DNA of 64,000 nt, from NCBI RefSeq assembly GCF_023035815.1, contig NZ_CP073159.1:806001-870000 (forward strand), in the 5' to 3' direction. Source of the DNA: Borrelia parkeri. Its GTDB lineage: Bacteria; Spirochaetota; Spirochaetia; Borreliales; Borreliaceae. This document shows positions 8,472 through 17,654 of the stretch, piece after piece (the first letter of the stretch is position 1; each line of letters begins with the position of its first letter). A program made the translations under genes and the position numbers. The notes under the pieces are model-generated. The model saw only the letters and a list, made by a program, of their open reading frames with translations. It made no database searches and was not told the DNA's origin.

Positions 8472-9624
8472 TCTCTAAACATCCTTCAATTAGAATTTTG
8501 CCCGTATTTAATTTTGGAAGTGTAATTGTAAAAGATGTTCCCTTCATCTCTTTACTTTCCACAAAAATTTCACCTCCATGTTCTTTAATTATTTTATAAG
8601 AAATAGTTAGTCCTATGCCACTTCCACTTTCTTTTGTGCTAAATTGAGGCTTGAATATATCATCTTTTGTTTCATTTTTTATTCCATTTCCATTATCTTT
8701 AATACTAATGTATATTTTTTCTGTGTTTTCGTGAATAGAAATTTCTATTTTTTTTGTCTTTTTATTTGATTCAAGTAGTGCTTCTTCTGCATTTTTTACT
8801 ATGTTGATTATTACTTGCCGGATGAGTTTTTCGTCAATTAATGCAGGACTTACTTTTTTTAGATTGAGTAGGAATTTAATATCTTTATTGTTTAATTTTG
8901 GATTTAATAGGTTATAGACACTTTTTATAACATCAGTAATATTTCTTTTTTCTGGTACTATTTTTATTGGTCTTACTGTTAATAAAAAATCTGTTACAGT
9001 TTTATCCATTCTATTTATTTCTTCTTTTATTATTTTGAAGTAATTATTTGCTTTTGTGCTTTTGATACTTTGTCTATCTATTTCTTTTTTGAGTAGTTGT
9101 AAGTTTATATCAATTGCTCCTAGCGGATTTTTAATCTCATGAGCAATATTTCTTGCATGTCTTGTAAAAGCAGCTAAAGCCTCAGCTCTTCTAAAAAGTT
9201 CTTCTTTATGTTTTTTATCTTTAATATCTTCAATTAAAATAATATTTCCTTCAAGTTTTTGATCTCTGACGTATGGCATAAATGATATTTTAATGTATAT
9301 GTTTGTTGAAATTTGTACCTCAAATCCTATTATTTTATCTTCGTTTGTTACTAGTTCTTCTATTAAGTTTGTTAGAGTTGGAATTTGAATATCTTTAAGG
9401 GTTTCTAGTTTGTATTTAGGACTTATAACTAAAATTTGAAATAGCATTTTGTTTAGGTAAATTATGTTATTAAGTTTATCAAGAACTAGGATCCCTTCAT
9501 TAATGGATGCAAAAATACCATCGTATATTTCTATTTTTTTATAGATATCTTGAATAAATTTAAGTTTTTGATCACTTGATAATTTATTTAATTTGGTCAA
9601 GGTTTTTTTTAAAAATTTGCTCAT
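8464..9624 (-). CDS. hk2: PAS-containing sensor histidine kinase Hk2
   Basis: 386-residue kinase, partner of Rrp2. No membrane segment is visible, so it is probably cytosolic. A PAS-like domain (about 35-145) precedes HisKA with the H-box NIAHEIKNPLGAID, where His is the phospho-acceptor. The HATPase domain has N-box INIVKNAEEALLES, G1 DNGNGI and G2 GSGIGLTIS. All catalytic boxes are intact. It lies 3 nt after the delta'-like gene and overlaps rrp2 by 8 nt, at the end of a run starting at murG. The NtrB-like layout agrees with its partner being an NtrC-type regulator. The signal sensed by the PAS domain is unknown. Confidence 0.94.
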   Translation of the reverse strand: MSKFLKKTLTKLNKLSSDQKLKFIQDIYKKIEIYDGIFASINEGILVLDKLNNIIYLNKMLFQILVISPKYKLETLKDIQIPTLTNLIEELVTNEDKIIGFEVQISTNIYIKISFMPYVRDQKLEGNIILIEDIKDKKHKEELFRRAEALAAFTRHARNIAHEIKNPLGAIDINLQLLKKEIDRQSIKSTKANNYFKIIKEEINRMDKTVTDFLLTVRPIKIVPEKRNITDVIKSVYNLLNPKLNNKDIKFLLNLKKVSPALIDEKLIRQVIINIVKNAEEALLESNKKTKKIEISIHENTEKIYISIKDNGNGIKNETKDDIFKPQFSTKESGSGIGLTISYKIIKEHGGEIFVESKEMKGTSFTITLPKLNTGKILIEGCLENE

Positions 9625-9627
9625 TAA

Positions 9628-10671
9628 TTAATCCTCGTAATTTAGCATTAAATTTTCGATTATTAATTTTTTATTCTGGTTGTATGGACTGTATTTTGAG
9701 ATGTATTTTAGATATTCTAATCTTTTTAGATATGTATTAGTGTCTAAATTTTGGCTTAAAAATTCATGTCTAAGCTGGTTTGTAAGTTCTTGTAAGAATA
9801 ATTTAAATATATTTTCATCTTTTAGGAAATTAAATGTGTCAAGATTAGATATACCCTGTTTTTCTTTTATTATATTTAAAATTCGCTTGACTTCTTCTTT
9901 TAATTTTGTGTGTTCTTCACTATAAAATGAGTCGAAATATTCTTCTGTTGTTAATTCATCATTTTTATTAAAGATTTCTTTGAATTTTTTGATCTCAAAA
10001 TCTCTATTTTCCTTTCTGAATTTGTATAGTCTTAGTCTTGAAAGGATTGTTTTTGGAATCTTGTTTTTGTTTCTTGTAGCTAAAATAAAATAAATGTTTA
10101 AAGGTGGTTCTTCTAGTATTTTTAATAGTGCATTATAGACATTAAAATTTAGATTTTCAATTTCATTAATGTAAATTACCTTTATCTTATGTTTCTCTGA
10201 TAATACCCAGGATTTAATTTTTCTAACATCGCTAATGGTAATGTTAAAATTTATGTTTTTAATTATTTCCTCAATTTTTTTAATAAGTTCTTTTGTGATT
10301 GTCTCATTATATTCGTTTTTGTAATAGGTATTATTAATAAAATTGACGTCTGTTTCTATTTTTTTAAGGTTTTTATCACTGCTGAAATTGTATTTAGTAA
10401 AAATGATATTCTTAACATATTCTAGATATTTATTTATAACTTTCTTTGAGTTTACATTAAGATATGCCTTTGCCTCTATTATGTTAAGACTTGAGAAAAT
10501 TATTAAATTTGGGTTTGTTAAAGTTTTTGTATTTAAGATTCTTTTTGCAAGTTCAATTGCAGTTATTTTTTTAGAAGAAAATCTCTCTCCCCAAAAAAGT
10601 ATTGCATTTGGTAGGCTTCCTTTTTCATGCTCATTAATTATTTCGTAAGTTATTTCGGATAAGCTTTCCAT
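9628..10671 (-). CDS. DNA polymerase III delta'-like clamp-loader subunit
   Basis: 347 residues related to the DnaX/HolB AAA+ clamp-loader family. The clearest evidence is the segment NALLKILEEPPLNIYFILATRN followed by TILSRLRLYKF, which matches the sensor-1 and SRC regions of delta'/tau. A long Lys/Asn-rich insertion sits between the first strand and that region. The P-loop site reads WGERFSSKK, lacking the usual GxxGxGK, as in non-hydrolysing delta' subunits. It would help load the DnaN clamp at the fork. The gene is sandwiched between cvpA and hk2 with short gaps. The delta' assignment is an inference from the degenerate P-loop. Confidence 0.75.
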   Translation of the reverse strand: MESLSEITYEIINEHEKGSLPNAILFWGERFSSKKITAIELAKRILNTKTLTNPNLIIFSSLNIIEAKAYLNVNSKKVINKYLEYVKNIIFTKYNFSSDKNLKKIETDVNFINNTYYKNEYNETITKELIKKIEEIIKNINFNITISDVRKIKSWVLSEKHKIKVIYINEIENLNFNVYNALLKILEEPPLNIYFILATRNKNKIPKTILSRLRLYKFRKENRDFEIKKFKEIFNKNDELTTEEYFDSFYSEEHTKLKEEVKRILNIIKEKQGISNLDTFNFLKDENIFKLFLQELTNQLRHEFLSQNLDTNTYLKRLEYLKYISKYSPYNQNKKLIIENLMLNYED

Positions 10672-10681
10672 GTGATTCTCT

Positions 10682-11170
10682 TTACTGTGTTTTTGATATT
10701 TTAAACAAATAGTTTATGCTAGGATTTAGATATTTAAGCAATTTGCTTTCTTCTAAGAAGTAGCTGGGATTAAAGATTTGTTGAGAGTATATTATATATA
10801 CTACAATTGCAATTATTCCAAAGGCTTCAAATAAACCAAGTATTAGTCCAAGTAACCTGTTAAAAAATAATAACTTAAGATGATTTATTATTGATTCGAT
10901 TAGTGCTTGTAAGATTAAGAATCCTATGTGTATTATTAAAAAAAATACTAGTAGTGCTTGAACATATGATAAATCGAGAATAGGTGATATTAATATTTTA
11001 AAATCATTGGTTTTATTATAAAGTAAAAATATTAAAGTAAAAATTTCAACAAATCCAGCAATTTCTTTGATGAAACCCCGTAAAAATCCTCTAAATCCTA
11101 GTGATATAAAAATTATTATTATTAGTATGTCGACTATACCAGTTATTTTGAAAGGATCGTTAACCAGCAT
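10682..11170 (-). CDS. CvpA family membrane protein
   Basis: 162 residues with four predicted transmembrane helices and the CvpA-type pattern near the N-terminus ([29 protein letters not shown]). CvpA proteins are small inner-membrane proteins first linked to colicin V production; they matter for envelope homeostasis, with an unclear biochemical role. The start overlaps the 3' end of murG by 11 nt, so the two are co-translated, and it is followed 10 nt later by the delta'-like gene. Confidence 0.85.
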   Translation of the reverse strand: MLVNDPFKITGIVDILIIIIFISLGFRGFLRGFIKEIAGFVEIFTLIFLLYNKTNDFKILISPILDLSYVQALLVFFLIIHIGFLILQALIESIINHLKLLFFNRLLGLILGLFEAFGIIAIVVYIIYSQQIFNPSYFLEESKLLKYLNPSINYLFKISKTQ

Positions 11171-12248
11171 TTATTTCCCCAAAATCTTTTAACAATAGAT
11201 TAGCTATTAGGCTTGATGAGTCTTGATTGTGAAATTCTTTTATATTATTTCTTAGTATATTGGACTTTTCTTTATTTTCTAGAATCTCTTTTATCATATT
11301 TATGATTTTGCTTTCACTTAAATTCTCTTCATCTATTTTGAAACATGCATTTTGTTTTTCTAATAGTTTTGCATTTCTGACTTGATCTCCTCTTGAGCCT
11401 TTTACAAATGGAATAAATATTACGCATGCACCAGCATTGGCAAATTCTTTAATAGCACCTGAGCCTGCTCTGCTTATTATTATATTTGAAAATTTTATTA
11501 TGCTTGCCATTTCTTCTGCATTAAAAAATTGACTTCTTAAATAATTATTCTCTCTAGTTGCATCTAGATTTCTTCCACATTGATGGATAAAATACGCATT
11601 AATTTTGTTTTTGATATTGAGTGTTAATTTATTTAGAATTTCTGCTCCAAGAGAGCCTCCAAGTATGCTAATTATGGGTTTTTTTGTATCTTGAGTTAAA
11701 TTTTTTATTATATTTGGATTTGGATTTGAGAATTCTTTTCTGATTGGTGAGCCTGTATATAAGACATTTTTGTTCTTAAAATATTTTGTGCTTTCTTTAA
11801 AGCTGATATGTATTTTGTTTGCAAATTTTGAATTGATTTTTGTTGCAAGCCCAGGATCAAGATCCATTTCGTGGGTTATGCTTTTTACCTTAAGTAGACT
11901 TGCTGCAATAATTGGTGGACTTGATACAAAACCGCCAGTTGCGTATATAATTTGGGGTCTATACTTTTTTATTATGAAAAAGCTTTTGATTATTCCAAAT
12001 ATGACCTTAAAAAAGTCAGTAAAATTTTGTAATGAAAAATATCTTCTAAGTTTTCCCGATGGAATTGCGATAAATTTGATATATGCGTGCTCTTTTATGA
12101 TCTTGTCTTCCATTGAGTCTTTTTGTCCTAACCAAAAAAATTCGATATTTGTATCAAGTTCTCTTAATTTTGAAATTATTGCTATTCCTGGGAAAACATG
12201 ACCCCCTGTCCCTCCTCCTGTAAAAAATATTCTTTTTTTAGCTTTCAT
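11160..12248 (-). CDS. murG: UDP-GlcNAc:undecaprenyl-pyrophosphoryl-MurNAc-pentapeptide GlcNAc transferase
   Basis: 362-residue GT28 glycosyltransferase that converts lipid I to lipid II on the inner face of the cytoplasmic membrane. The N-terminal glycine-rich motif [16 protein letters not shown] and the C-terminal UDP-sugar site [16 protein letters not shown] with nearby IFIPF are all present. Length is normal. AGAGG lies just upstream of ATG 12248. It heads a minus-strand run murG-cvpA-delta'-hk2-rrp2 with gaps or overlaps of no more than about 11 nt, tying cell-wall synthesis to a two-component system on one transcript. Its product is the substrate of MurJ, also encoded here. Confidence 0.96.
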   Translation of the reverse strand: MKAKKRIFFTGGGTGGHVFPGIAIISKLRELDTNIEFFWLGQKDSMEDKIIKEHAYIKFIAIPSGKLRRYFSLQNFTDFFKVIFGIIKSFFIIKKYRPQIIYATGGFVSSPPIIAASLLKVKSITHEMDLDPGLATKINSKFANKIHISFKESTKYFKNKNVLYTGSPIRKEFSNPNPNIIKNLTQDTKKPIISILGGSLGAEILNKLTLNIKNKINAYFIHQCGRNLDATRENNYLRSQFFNAEEMASIIKFSNIIISRAGSGAIKEFANAGACVIFIPFVKGSRGDQVRNAKLLEKQNACFKIDEENLSESKIINMIKEILENKEKSNILRNNIKEFHNQDSSSLIANLLLKDFGEINAG

Positions 12249-12441
12249 ATACCTCTTTTATATACATTGTAATTTAACAATGCATTTTAATGCAAATATT
12301 ATATATTTTTTTACTTTTACAGTGACTATTCTAAATTTTATTGAATTTAAAAAAATGTTACAAATTCATTTATATCAAATTATGTTTTTCTTTAAAATCA
12401 CGGTTTGACTGTGCTAATAGAGAATCTTATATTGAAATAGG

Positions 12442-13236
12442 TTAGAAAATATTTTTTAAAAATTGCTCAATTTGAATACCTTTATTTTTAAGAGTATTAT
12501 TTTCAGTAGAATATTTGATTATTGAATGAATTACTTTCGTTGCTTTTTCTAAAGCATATTCTATCTCCGATTTTTCCAGATATCCTATTAGTAGACTTGC
12601 AAATAAATCTCCTGTTCCACCGAAGTTTTGTTCTAGTTTTTCTAAAAAGATTTCTGAATATTCTTTTGTTTTCGTGTTATAAACAACATTCCCTATAAGA
12701 TTTTCTTTTTCTACACTTGTAACTACGATTATTCCATTTATTTCAAGATTTAATATTGCTTTTATTATTTCATCTTTATTGTTTATCTTTTCATTTTTAG
12801 CTAACATTTTCAATTCTGTGATATTAGGTGTTATGATATTTGCATGTTTTATTAGGCTTCTAAATCCATTAACTATTTTTTCATCAAAAGTAGGGTAGAG
12901 TACACCATTGTCTGCAAATACAGGATCAATTATTATTTTTTCAAAATTGAGTAGTTTGAACATATTTTCTATTATTTTTTGCTGGGTGTTGCTTCCAAGG
13001 AATCCACTATAGAATATATCAAAGTTTTCATTTTGATTTTTCCAAGATAAAATAAACTTTTTTAAGTTATTTGTTAAATCTATTATTTCAAATTCTTTGT
13101 AATCTGTTGTTGCTGAGAGAACTGCAGTTACAAATGGACAAACTTGCATATTAAATGATGATATGACTGGTATGCATATTGTAAGTGATGCTCTACCTAT
13201 AGTCGAAATGTCATGCATTGCTAATACTCGTTTCAT
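12442..13236 (-). CDS. pdxK: Pyridoxal kinase
   Basis: 264-residue ribokinase-family enzyme that phosphorylates pyridoxal or pyridoxine to make PLP from salvaged vitamin B6. Evidence is the N-terminal [13 protein letters not shown] start, typical of the PdxK/PdxY branch, the central DPVFADNG and TPNITEL motifs, and the C-terminal anion hole with catalytic base GGTGDLFAS. It overlaps the end of tsaD by 4 nt (ATGA). An auxotrophic spirochete would need B6 salvage, which fits. PdxK versus PdxY cannot be separated by eye. Confidence 0.88.
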   Translation of the reverse strand: MKRVLAMHDISTIGRASLTICIPVISSFNMQVCPFVTAVLSATTDYKEFEIIDLTNNLKKFILSWKNQNENFDIFYSGFLGSNTQQKIIENMFKLLNFEKIIIDPVFADNGVLYPTFDEKIVNGFRSLIKHANIITPNITELKMLAKNEKINNKDEIIKAILNLEINGIIVVTSVEKENLIGNVVYNTKTKEYSEIFLEKLEQNFGGTGDLFASLLIGYLEKSEIEYALEKATKVIHSIIKYSTENNTLKNKGIQIEQFLKNIF

Positions 13237-14249
13237 AATGTCTTTCCTTTTGTATGTTTATAGTTTTCTATTCTTGAATTTGCATCAATTTCAATTGGAC
13301 TTGCCCCGTATTTTAAATACATAAGGTAACCAATTCCTGCAATCATTGCTCCGTTGTCTGTGCAAAGGTCGATTGGGGGATAGTATGTTTCTATTTCAAG
13401 TTTTTTGATCTTTTCTCTTAAATAAAGATTGCTTGCAACCCCTCCAGATATTATTAATTTTTTTATATTAGTATCCTTTATTGCTCTTTTAATTGGAATA
13501 ATTAAATTTTCAAAAGCTACTCTTTGGAAGCTTGCAGCAATATTATTTTTTGTTATGTTTTCATTTTTGTCTTTAAACTTTTCAAGTTGATGTATACATG
13601 CTGTTTTGAGGCCTGAATATGAAAAATTATACCTATTTTCTTTTTTGTCAAAAATTGTAATTGGAAAATTAAACGCATATTGGTTACCGTTTTTTGCTAA
13701 TTTTTCTATGTTTGGCCCACCTGGGAATCCCATTTTATAGTATTTTGCTACCTTGTCAAATGCTTCTCCACAAGCATCGTCAAGCGTTCGTCCAAGTATT
13801 TCAATATCATCGAAGTTATTTTGTTTTGCAAGTATTGTGTGTCCTCCACTTAATATTAGAGATAGAAATGGATATTCTATCTTTTTAATCATTAGAGGAG
13901 CATAAAGATGTCCTAAAATATGATCAATGCAAATTAGAGGCTTTTTCAGTGCAATGGATAAACCTTTAGCAAAGTTTACCCCAACAATTAAGGAGCCAAT
14001 AAGACCAGGTTTAGATGTGACTGCTATTAAATCAATTTCTGATGCATGTATTTGAGCATTTGTTATCGCCTGTTGACAAACAGACATGATAAATTCTGTG
14101 TGTAGTCTTGAGGCAATTTCTGGCACTACACCATAATATTTTTTGTGTTCTTTTTGACTAAGCTTGATATTACTTAAAATCTTAATACCATCTTCTACTA
14201 TAGCTGCACAGCAATCATCGCATGAAGTCTCTATTCCAAGCACTCTCAT
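13233..14249 (-). CDS. tsaD: tRNA N6-threonylcarbamoyladenosine transferase TsaD
   Basis: 338-residue ASKHA-fold enzyme that transfers the threonylcarbamoyl group to A37 of ANN-decoding tRNAs. The start [14 protein letters not shown] is diagnostic. The metal-binding histidines are in [11 protein letters not shown], and the phosphate and sugar binding signatures LSGGHT and ISGGVASN are present. It overlaps yibQ by 35 nt at its 5' end and pdxK by 4 nt at its 3' end, so the three genes are one transcription unit. Its partners TsaB, TsaC and TsaE are not in this window. Confidence 0.96.
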   Translation of the reverse strand: MRVLGIETSCDDCCAAIVEDGIKILSNIKLSQKEHKKYYGVVPEIASRLHTEFIMSVCQQAITNAQIHASEIDLIAVTSKPGLIGSLIVGVNFAKGLSIALKKPLICIDHILGHLYAPLMIKKIEYPFLSLILSGGHTILAKQNNFDDIEILGRTLDDACGEAFDKVAKYYKMGFPGGPNIEKLAKNGNQYAFNFPITIFDKKENRYNFSYSGLKTACIHQLEKFKDKNENITKNNIAASFQRVAFENLIIPIKRAIKDTNIKKLIISGGVASNLYLREKIKKLEIETYYPPIDLCTDNGAMIAGIGYLMYLKYGASPIEIDANSRIENYKHTKGKTL

Positions 14250-15141
14250 TGTTTTCCTCTTTTTGATAAAGGTTGATTAAATTTTTAAATTCAAATTCTT
14301 TATTTAGGTTTACTGCTTCTTGTTTGAGTATTTTAAGAGTATTTTTTGACCAAATATGTCCTATTACTTTAACAATTCCTTTTGTTCTAGCTATTTGTTT
14401 TGCTCTCTCAAGTGCTTTCATTACGGATTTTTCATTATCTTTGTTATCAAGAAATATGTCTCTTTGCTCTACTATAATCCCAATTTTTTTACCAATTTTT
14501 GCGGATATGCTTTTTTGTGTAGTTAGACTATCGAAAAAGTATTTATTTTCTTCTTTAAGTTTGATTAAAATGATTTGCATTATATTCTCATTTGCAGTAA
14601 TAAGACTCCCCATATGATTATTCATAATCTTTGCATTGGAGTATGTTTGAAATATCTTTTCAATTTTTGTTCGTATTGCAAATTCATTATCGTTGATGTT
14701 TATGTGAAATTTTTCTATTGAATGTTTATATTTTGATTGCATTGGTAAATGAATCATTATAATTTTATTTTTACTTGCTAGTTTGTTATAAAAATCCATT
14801 GATTTTGGTAAAAAGGGAATAATTGAAAAATTGATGTTTAGGTCAATTTTTATAAATTCGTCTAACATAAATTCGTCATAGCCAACATCATCAATTATGA
14901 GATAAAATGCAGGTTTTGAATTATTGAGTTTTAAATTTTTTTGTACTTTTATTAAATTTTCTTTTTTAAGTTTTGCTAATTTGTTCTTAAAGTTTAGATT
15001 GAATTTTTTTTCATTTGATTTTATATATACAAGGCTAGAAAATATCATAATTATTGAGACAAAAGATGTAATAATAACAAATAATATTGTGATTTTTAAT
15101 TTATGTTTCTTTAGAAAAATAGAAACATTGTGAATACTCAT
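14215..15141 (-). CDS. Divergent polysaccharide deacetylase family protein (YibQ-like)
   Basis: 308 residues: one N-terminal transmembrane segment (about 15-37), then a periplasmic domain of the divergent polysaccharide deacetylase family. The family start [10 protein letters not shown], then [10 protein letters not shown], the conserved MIHLPMQSK and the region NNHMGSLIT are all visible. Some metal ligands of true deacetylases are changed in this family, and activity is uncertain. It heads the yibQ-tsaD-pdxK unit and overlaps tsaD by 35 nt. A promoter lies between it and rpoS. Probable envelope role, not established. Confidence 0.85.
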   Translation of the reverse strand: MSIHNVSIFLKKHKLKITILFVIITSFVSIIMIFSSLVYIKSNEKKFNLNFKNKLAKLKKENLIKVQKNLKLNNSKPAFYLIIDDVGYDEFMLDEFIKIDLNINFSIIPFLPKSMDFYNKLASKNKIIMIHLPMQSKYKHSIEKFHININDNEFAIRTKIEKIFQTYSNAKIMNNHMGSLITANENIMQIILIKLKEENKYFFDSLTTQKSISAKIGKKIGIIVEQRDIFLDNKDNEKSVMKALERAKQIARTKGIVKVIGHIWSKNTLKILKQEAVNLNKEFEFKNLINLYQKEENNESAWNRDFMR

Positions 15142-15155
15142 GTCCAGTAGCTTCC

Positions 15156-15183
15156 ATTATATCAAAATCTGGTATTAAGTGAA
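15156..15183 (-). promoter_or_regulatory. Candidate promoter for yibQ-tsaD-pdxK
   Basis: Minus strand: -35 TTCACT (15178-15183), 16-nt spacer, -10 TATAAT (15156-15161), just downstream of the rpoS stop. The -10 ends 14 nt before ATG 15141. Confidence 0.45.
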
Positions 15184-15186
15184 CGT

Positions 15187-15993
15187 TTATTGATAAAGTT
15201 CTTCTTTGAGTTTTTTAAGTACCCTTTTTTCAATTTGTCTAACGGTTTCTGAGGAGATTCCAAGTTCATTGGAAATGTCTTTTAAGGTGCTTTTTTTATC
15301 ACTGTTGTCTAAGTTATATCTTTTTATTATGATGTATCTTTCCTTTTCATTTAGTTTGGTCTCTAGTATGTGATTGAGATGTTTTAATGTTGAATTTTGT
15401 TCAAGAGTACTCTCAGGATTAAAAGAATTGTCTTCATAGAGGTTTAGTAGTGTAGAATTTTCTGAACCTTCGATCTTTTTATCAAGGGAATATTCTTTTT
15501 CAAGATAGGGAATGATTTTTATATATTGAGCAGTTGTTAAGTTAAATCTTTCCATTATGTCTTCTTTTTTTGGTGATTTTTCTTCTTCCATGAGATATTT
15601 ATTTATTTGGAGTATTAAATTTTCTTTTCTGTATGGCACCTTTACAAGTCTTGTTTTGGTATTTAATGCTCTTTGAAGCGATTGTTTAATCCAAAATGAG
15701 GCGTAAGTTGAGAATTTGGTGTTCTTACTTGGATCATATTTTTCAGCTGCTCTAATTAAACCCAGATTTCCTTCTTGTATTAAGTCTTCGACTTTTAATC
15801 CTTTGCCAGCATATCTTTTAATTATTTTTAAGACAAGACGTAAATTGGCATTTATCATTTTGTTTTTGGCTTTCAGGTCTCCTAGTTTAATTTGTTTTGC
15901 AAGTTCAATTTCTTCTTCGTGAGTTATTAGTCTGTGTTCTCTTACGGATTTTAAGTATATGTTTAAATCTTCATTGCTAAATATATTCATCAC
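15187..15993 (-). CDS. rpoS: Alternative sigma factor RpoS
   Basis: 268-residue sigma-70 family factor. Region 2 is seen as EDLIQEGNLGLIRAAEKYDP and STYASFWIKQSLQRAL (core binding and -10 recognition). Region 3 is in the middle, and a region 4 HTH (LKDISNELGISSETVRQIEKR) lies at the end. In Borrelia it controls the genes that switch between tick and mammal states. Two starts are possible: GTG 15993, with GGGAG 7 nt upstream, or the next codon ATG 15990 with 10-nt spacing. It lies downstream of a sigma-54 element (16051-16068) and of the flagellar genes. A 17-codon upstream reading frame overlaps its start. Confidence 0.96.
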   Translation of the reverse strand: MMNIFSNEDLNIYLKSVREHRLITHEEEIELAKQIKLGDLKAKNKMINANLRLVLKIIKRYAGKGLKVEDLIQEGNLGLIRAAEKYDPSKNTKFSTYASFWIKQSLQRALNTKTRLVKVPYRKENLILQINKYLMEEEKSPKKEDIMERFNLTTAQYIKIIPYLEKEYSLDKKIEGSENSTLLNLYEDNSFNPESTLEQNSTLKHLNHILETKLNEKERYIIIKRYNLDNSDKKSTLKDISNELGISSETVRQIEKRVLKKLKEELYQ

Positions 15994-16030
15994 AATACTT
16001 CTCCCATTTTTGAAATTTGCGTATCAACAT
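15977..16030 (-). CDS. Possible 17-codon upstream ORF in the rpoS leader
   Basis: ATG 16030 follows directly after a purine-rich AGAGAGAAGG, and the frame runs 17 codons (MLIRKFQKWEKYCDEYI) to a TAG at 15977-15979. That is 14-17 nt inside rpoS in another frame. With the predicted sigma-54 start at 16041 it would be the first ORF on the message. The Shine-Dalgarno core is closer to the ATG than usual. I infer a possible coupling or attenuation role; there is no homology to judge by. Confidence 0.35.
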   Translation of the reverse strand: MLIRKFQKWEKYCDEYI

Positions 16031-16050
16031 CCTTCTCTCTTTTTGATGTG

Positions 16051-16068
16051 ATGCAAAAATCATGCCAA
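16051..16068 (-). promoter_or_regulatory. Sigma-54 (-24/-12) promoter of rpoS
   Basis: Minus strand TTGGCATGATTTTTGCAT has the invariant GG (-24) and GC (-12) at correct spacing and closely fits TGGCAC-N5-TTGCA. It predicts a start near 16041, giving a 48-nt leader. It lies in the flgJ-rpoS gap. The sigma-54 activator Rrp2 is encoded about 8 kb away. Confidence 0.9.
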
Positions 16069-16104
16069 CTTAGAAAATAATTAATATTTTTTATTAAATA
16101 TGAA

Positions 16105-16446
16105 CTATTTTCTAAAGTTATTTACTTCTGCTATTTGGTTATAAATTAAATCAGCAAGTCTAAAACTTTTAGATTTGGCTATTTGTTTTGCTCTTTCTAA
16201 ATAGAGCATATCTTCAAAAATTTCTTCTGTTTGACCTCCATTAATTAGATTATTTTCTTTTTTTAAAGAATTTTTCATGCTCTTAAGCATTTGATTTATA
16301 AAGATTGACTCAAATTCTAGTGCGGCTTCATAGAGTTTATTGTCATTTTTGTGCTGATTTGTTTTTTCTATTTTGTCTTTTAGGATTTTTACCTGTTTTG
16401 TTTGATTTTTTGTTTCTAAGTATTGTAAATTGATTTTACTTGTCAT
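16105..16446 (-). CDS. flgJ: FlgJ-like rod-binding protein (no muramidase domain)
   Basis: 113 residues matching only the N-terminal rod-binding (rod-capping) domain of FlgJ: EFESIFINQMLKSMKNSLKKE is the family core, followed by [19 protein letters not shown]. The glucosaminidase/muramidase half found in proteobacterial FlgJ is absent, as is common outside that group, so peptidoglycan cutting during rod growth would need another enzyme. It starts 2 nt after flgI and ends the flgF-flgG-flgA-flgI-flgJ series. rpoS follows after 111 nt with its own promoter. Confidence 0.85.
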   Translation of the reverse strand: MTSKINLQYLETKNQTKQVKILKDKIEKTNQHKNDNKLYEAALEFESIFINQMLKSMKNSLKKENNLINGGQTEEIFEDMLYLERAKQIAKSKSFRLADLIYNQIAEVNNFRK

Positions 16447-16448
16447 AT

Positions 16449-17444
16449 CTATTCCTCTAGAATTAATTCTCCATGTAATTTATTAATTTTTTTAGCTGCC
16501 TTGATTACTTTTATTAATTCTTCATTGCTAAGCGTATTTGAATTTTTTGATATAAATTCATTTAGTTTCATCTTTTGTATTTCTATTTTTATTTTTTCAT
16601 TGCTTCTATTGCTAAATAAGTTTTCCCCATTTCTTTCAATTAAAAATATAAGGGGTCCTATTTCTGCATTTGTACTTGCTATAATGATTTTGTTTTGTTC
16701 ATTTATTAGAACTTTAGGCATAGTTTTTACTTCTATTTTTTCAATTTCGCCTAGCAATCCAATTTCGTTGATCTCAATTTCTATGATATTTCCTGATTTT
16801 ATATTATTTTTTATGTTTTTACTTGTTAGTTTTTTACTTATTGAATCTGCTAAGACATAATCCTCTTTTTTAAGAATTATATTGTAATTTGTATAGTTTT
16901 TATTTTCATGTATTGTTGCTCCTTTTAGTATATATCCTGTACCTTTTGATTTTTCATTAATTATTATTGGACCTGAGGCTGTTGCTAGTACTTTTCCTTC
17001 TTTATCTTTCAGTTCTGTTCTTAAAAGTATCCCATTTGTTAAGTCTTTTGAATCTAGCATTGATGCTATGTAAACATTGTGATTTGTACCTTTAATCATG
17101 TTTCCATTTATTTTGACCGTTGTGCTTACTAATGCGATGTTTTTGCTTCCTATGTTTGTTAGATCTATTTCATTTATGCCAATTTTATTTAGAGCTTTAT
17201 TTAAAATTTCTTTTCTCTGTAGAGAATCTCCTTTATCAGAAAGGCCTGCTACTATTCCAATTCCTGTTAACGTATATGAACCTGTAGATTTTATTTCAGC
17301 GATATTTTTTAATTTTATTTGCTCACTTATTTGATTTATAGTGCTATTTTCATTAGCAAAATTTTTTAAAGGTTGATTTTCTTGTGCGAATGAGCTTAGG
17401 ACTATCTTTAAGTTTAAGATGGCTAACATTATCAATAGTTTCAT
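16449..17444 (-). CDS. flgI: Flagellar P-ring protein FlgI
   Basis: 331-residue P-ring subunit. The frame opens at TTG 17468, but ATG 17444 is the better start: AAGGA is 8 nt upstream and a normal signal peptide follows (MKLLIMLAILNLKIVLSSFAQ). Family motifs are seen in GSYTLTGIGIVAGLSDKGD, the region ALVSTTVKI and the C-terminal PLIFLIERNG stretch. Like FlgA, it is part of the periplasmic basal body. A possible separate promoter lies at 17472-17500. flgJ starts 2 nt after its stop. Confidence 0.93.
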   Translation of the reverse strand: MKLLIMLAILNLKIVLSSFAQENQPLKNFANENSTINQISEQIKLKNIAEIKSTGSYTLTGIGIVAGLSDKGDSLQRKEILNKALNKIGINEIDLTNIGSKNIALVSTTVKINGNMIKGTNHNVYIASMLDSKDLTNGILLRTELKDKEGKVLATASGPIIINEKSKGTGYILKGATIHENKNYTNYNIILKKEDYVLADSISKKLTSKNIKNNIKSGNIIEIEINEIGLLGEIEKIEVKTMPKVLINEQNKIIIASTNAEIGPLIFLIERNGENLFSNRSNEKIKIEIQKMKLNEFISKNSNTLSNEELIKVIKAAKKINKLHGELILEE

Positions 17445-17471
17445 GATTTTGTTCCTTTTGTATGGCAATAT

Positions 17472-17500
17472 AGTTTACCTTTATTTTAATATTATTGCAA
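17472..17500 (-). promoter_or_regulatory. Candidate internal promoter for flgI-flgJ
   Basis: Minus strand: -35 TTGCAA (17495-17500), 17-nt spacer, -10 TAAACT (17472-17477), about 27 nt before ATG 17444. It lies in the 210-nt gap after the flgA-like gene and would let flgI-flgJ be transcribed separately. Confidence 0.4.
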
Positions 17501-17654
17501 TTGCTTTTAGTTTATTCATTTTTTCTTTGGGTTTACTTGACAATTTAAAGCTTAATTATAAAATAAAGAGAAAAATTCCTATAATTTTTTTGTCATTATA
17601 ATCGATTAGTAAAGCTAATAACACAATTGGGAATTTATATGTTTGAATATGGTA

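Noticed and set aside
16069..16130. BosR-type direct repeats upstream of the rpoS promoter
   Set aside because: The region is AT-rich and gives partial matches, but no repeat was clear enough to support.
17419..17601. 60-codon plus-strand ORF in the flgI upstream gap
   Set aside because: Hydrophobic composition is expected from AT-rich DNA, it runs antisense into flgI and has no Shine-Dalgarno.
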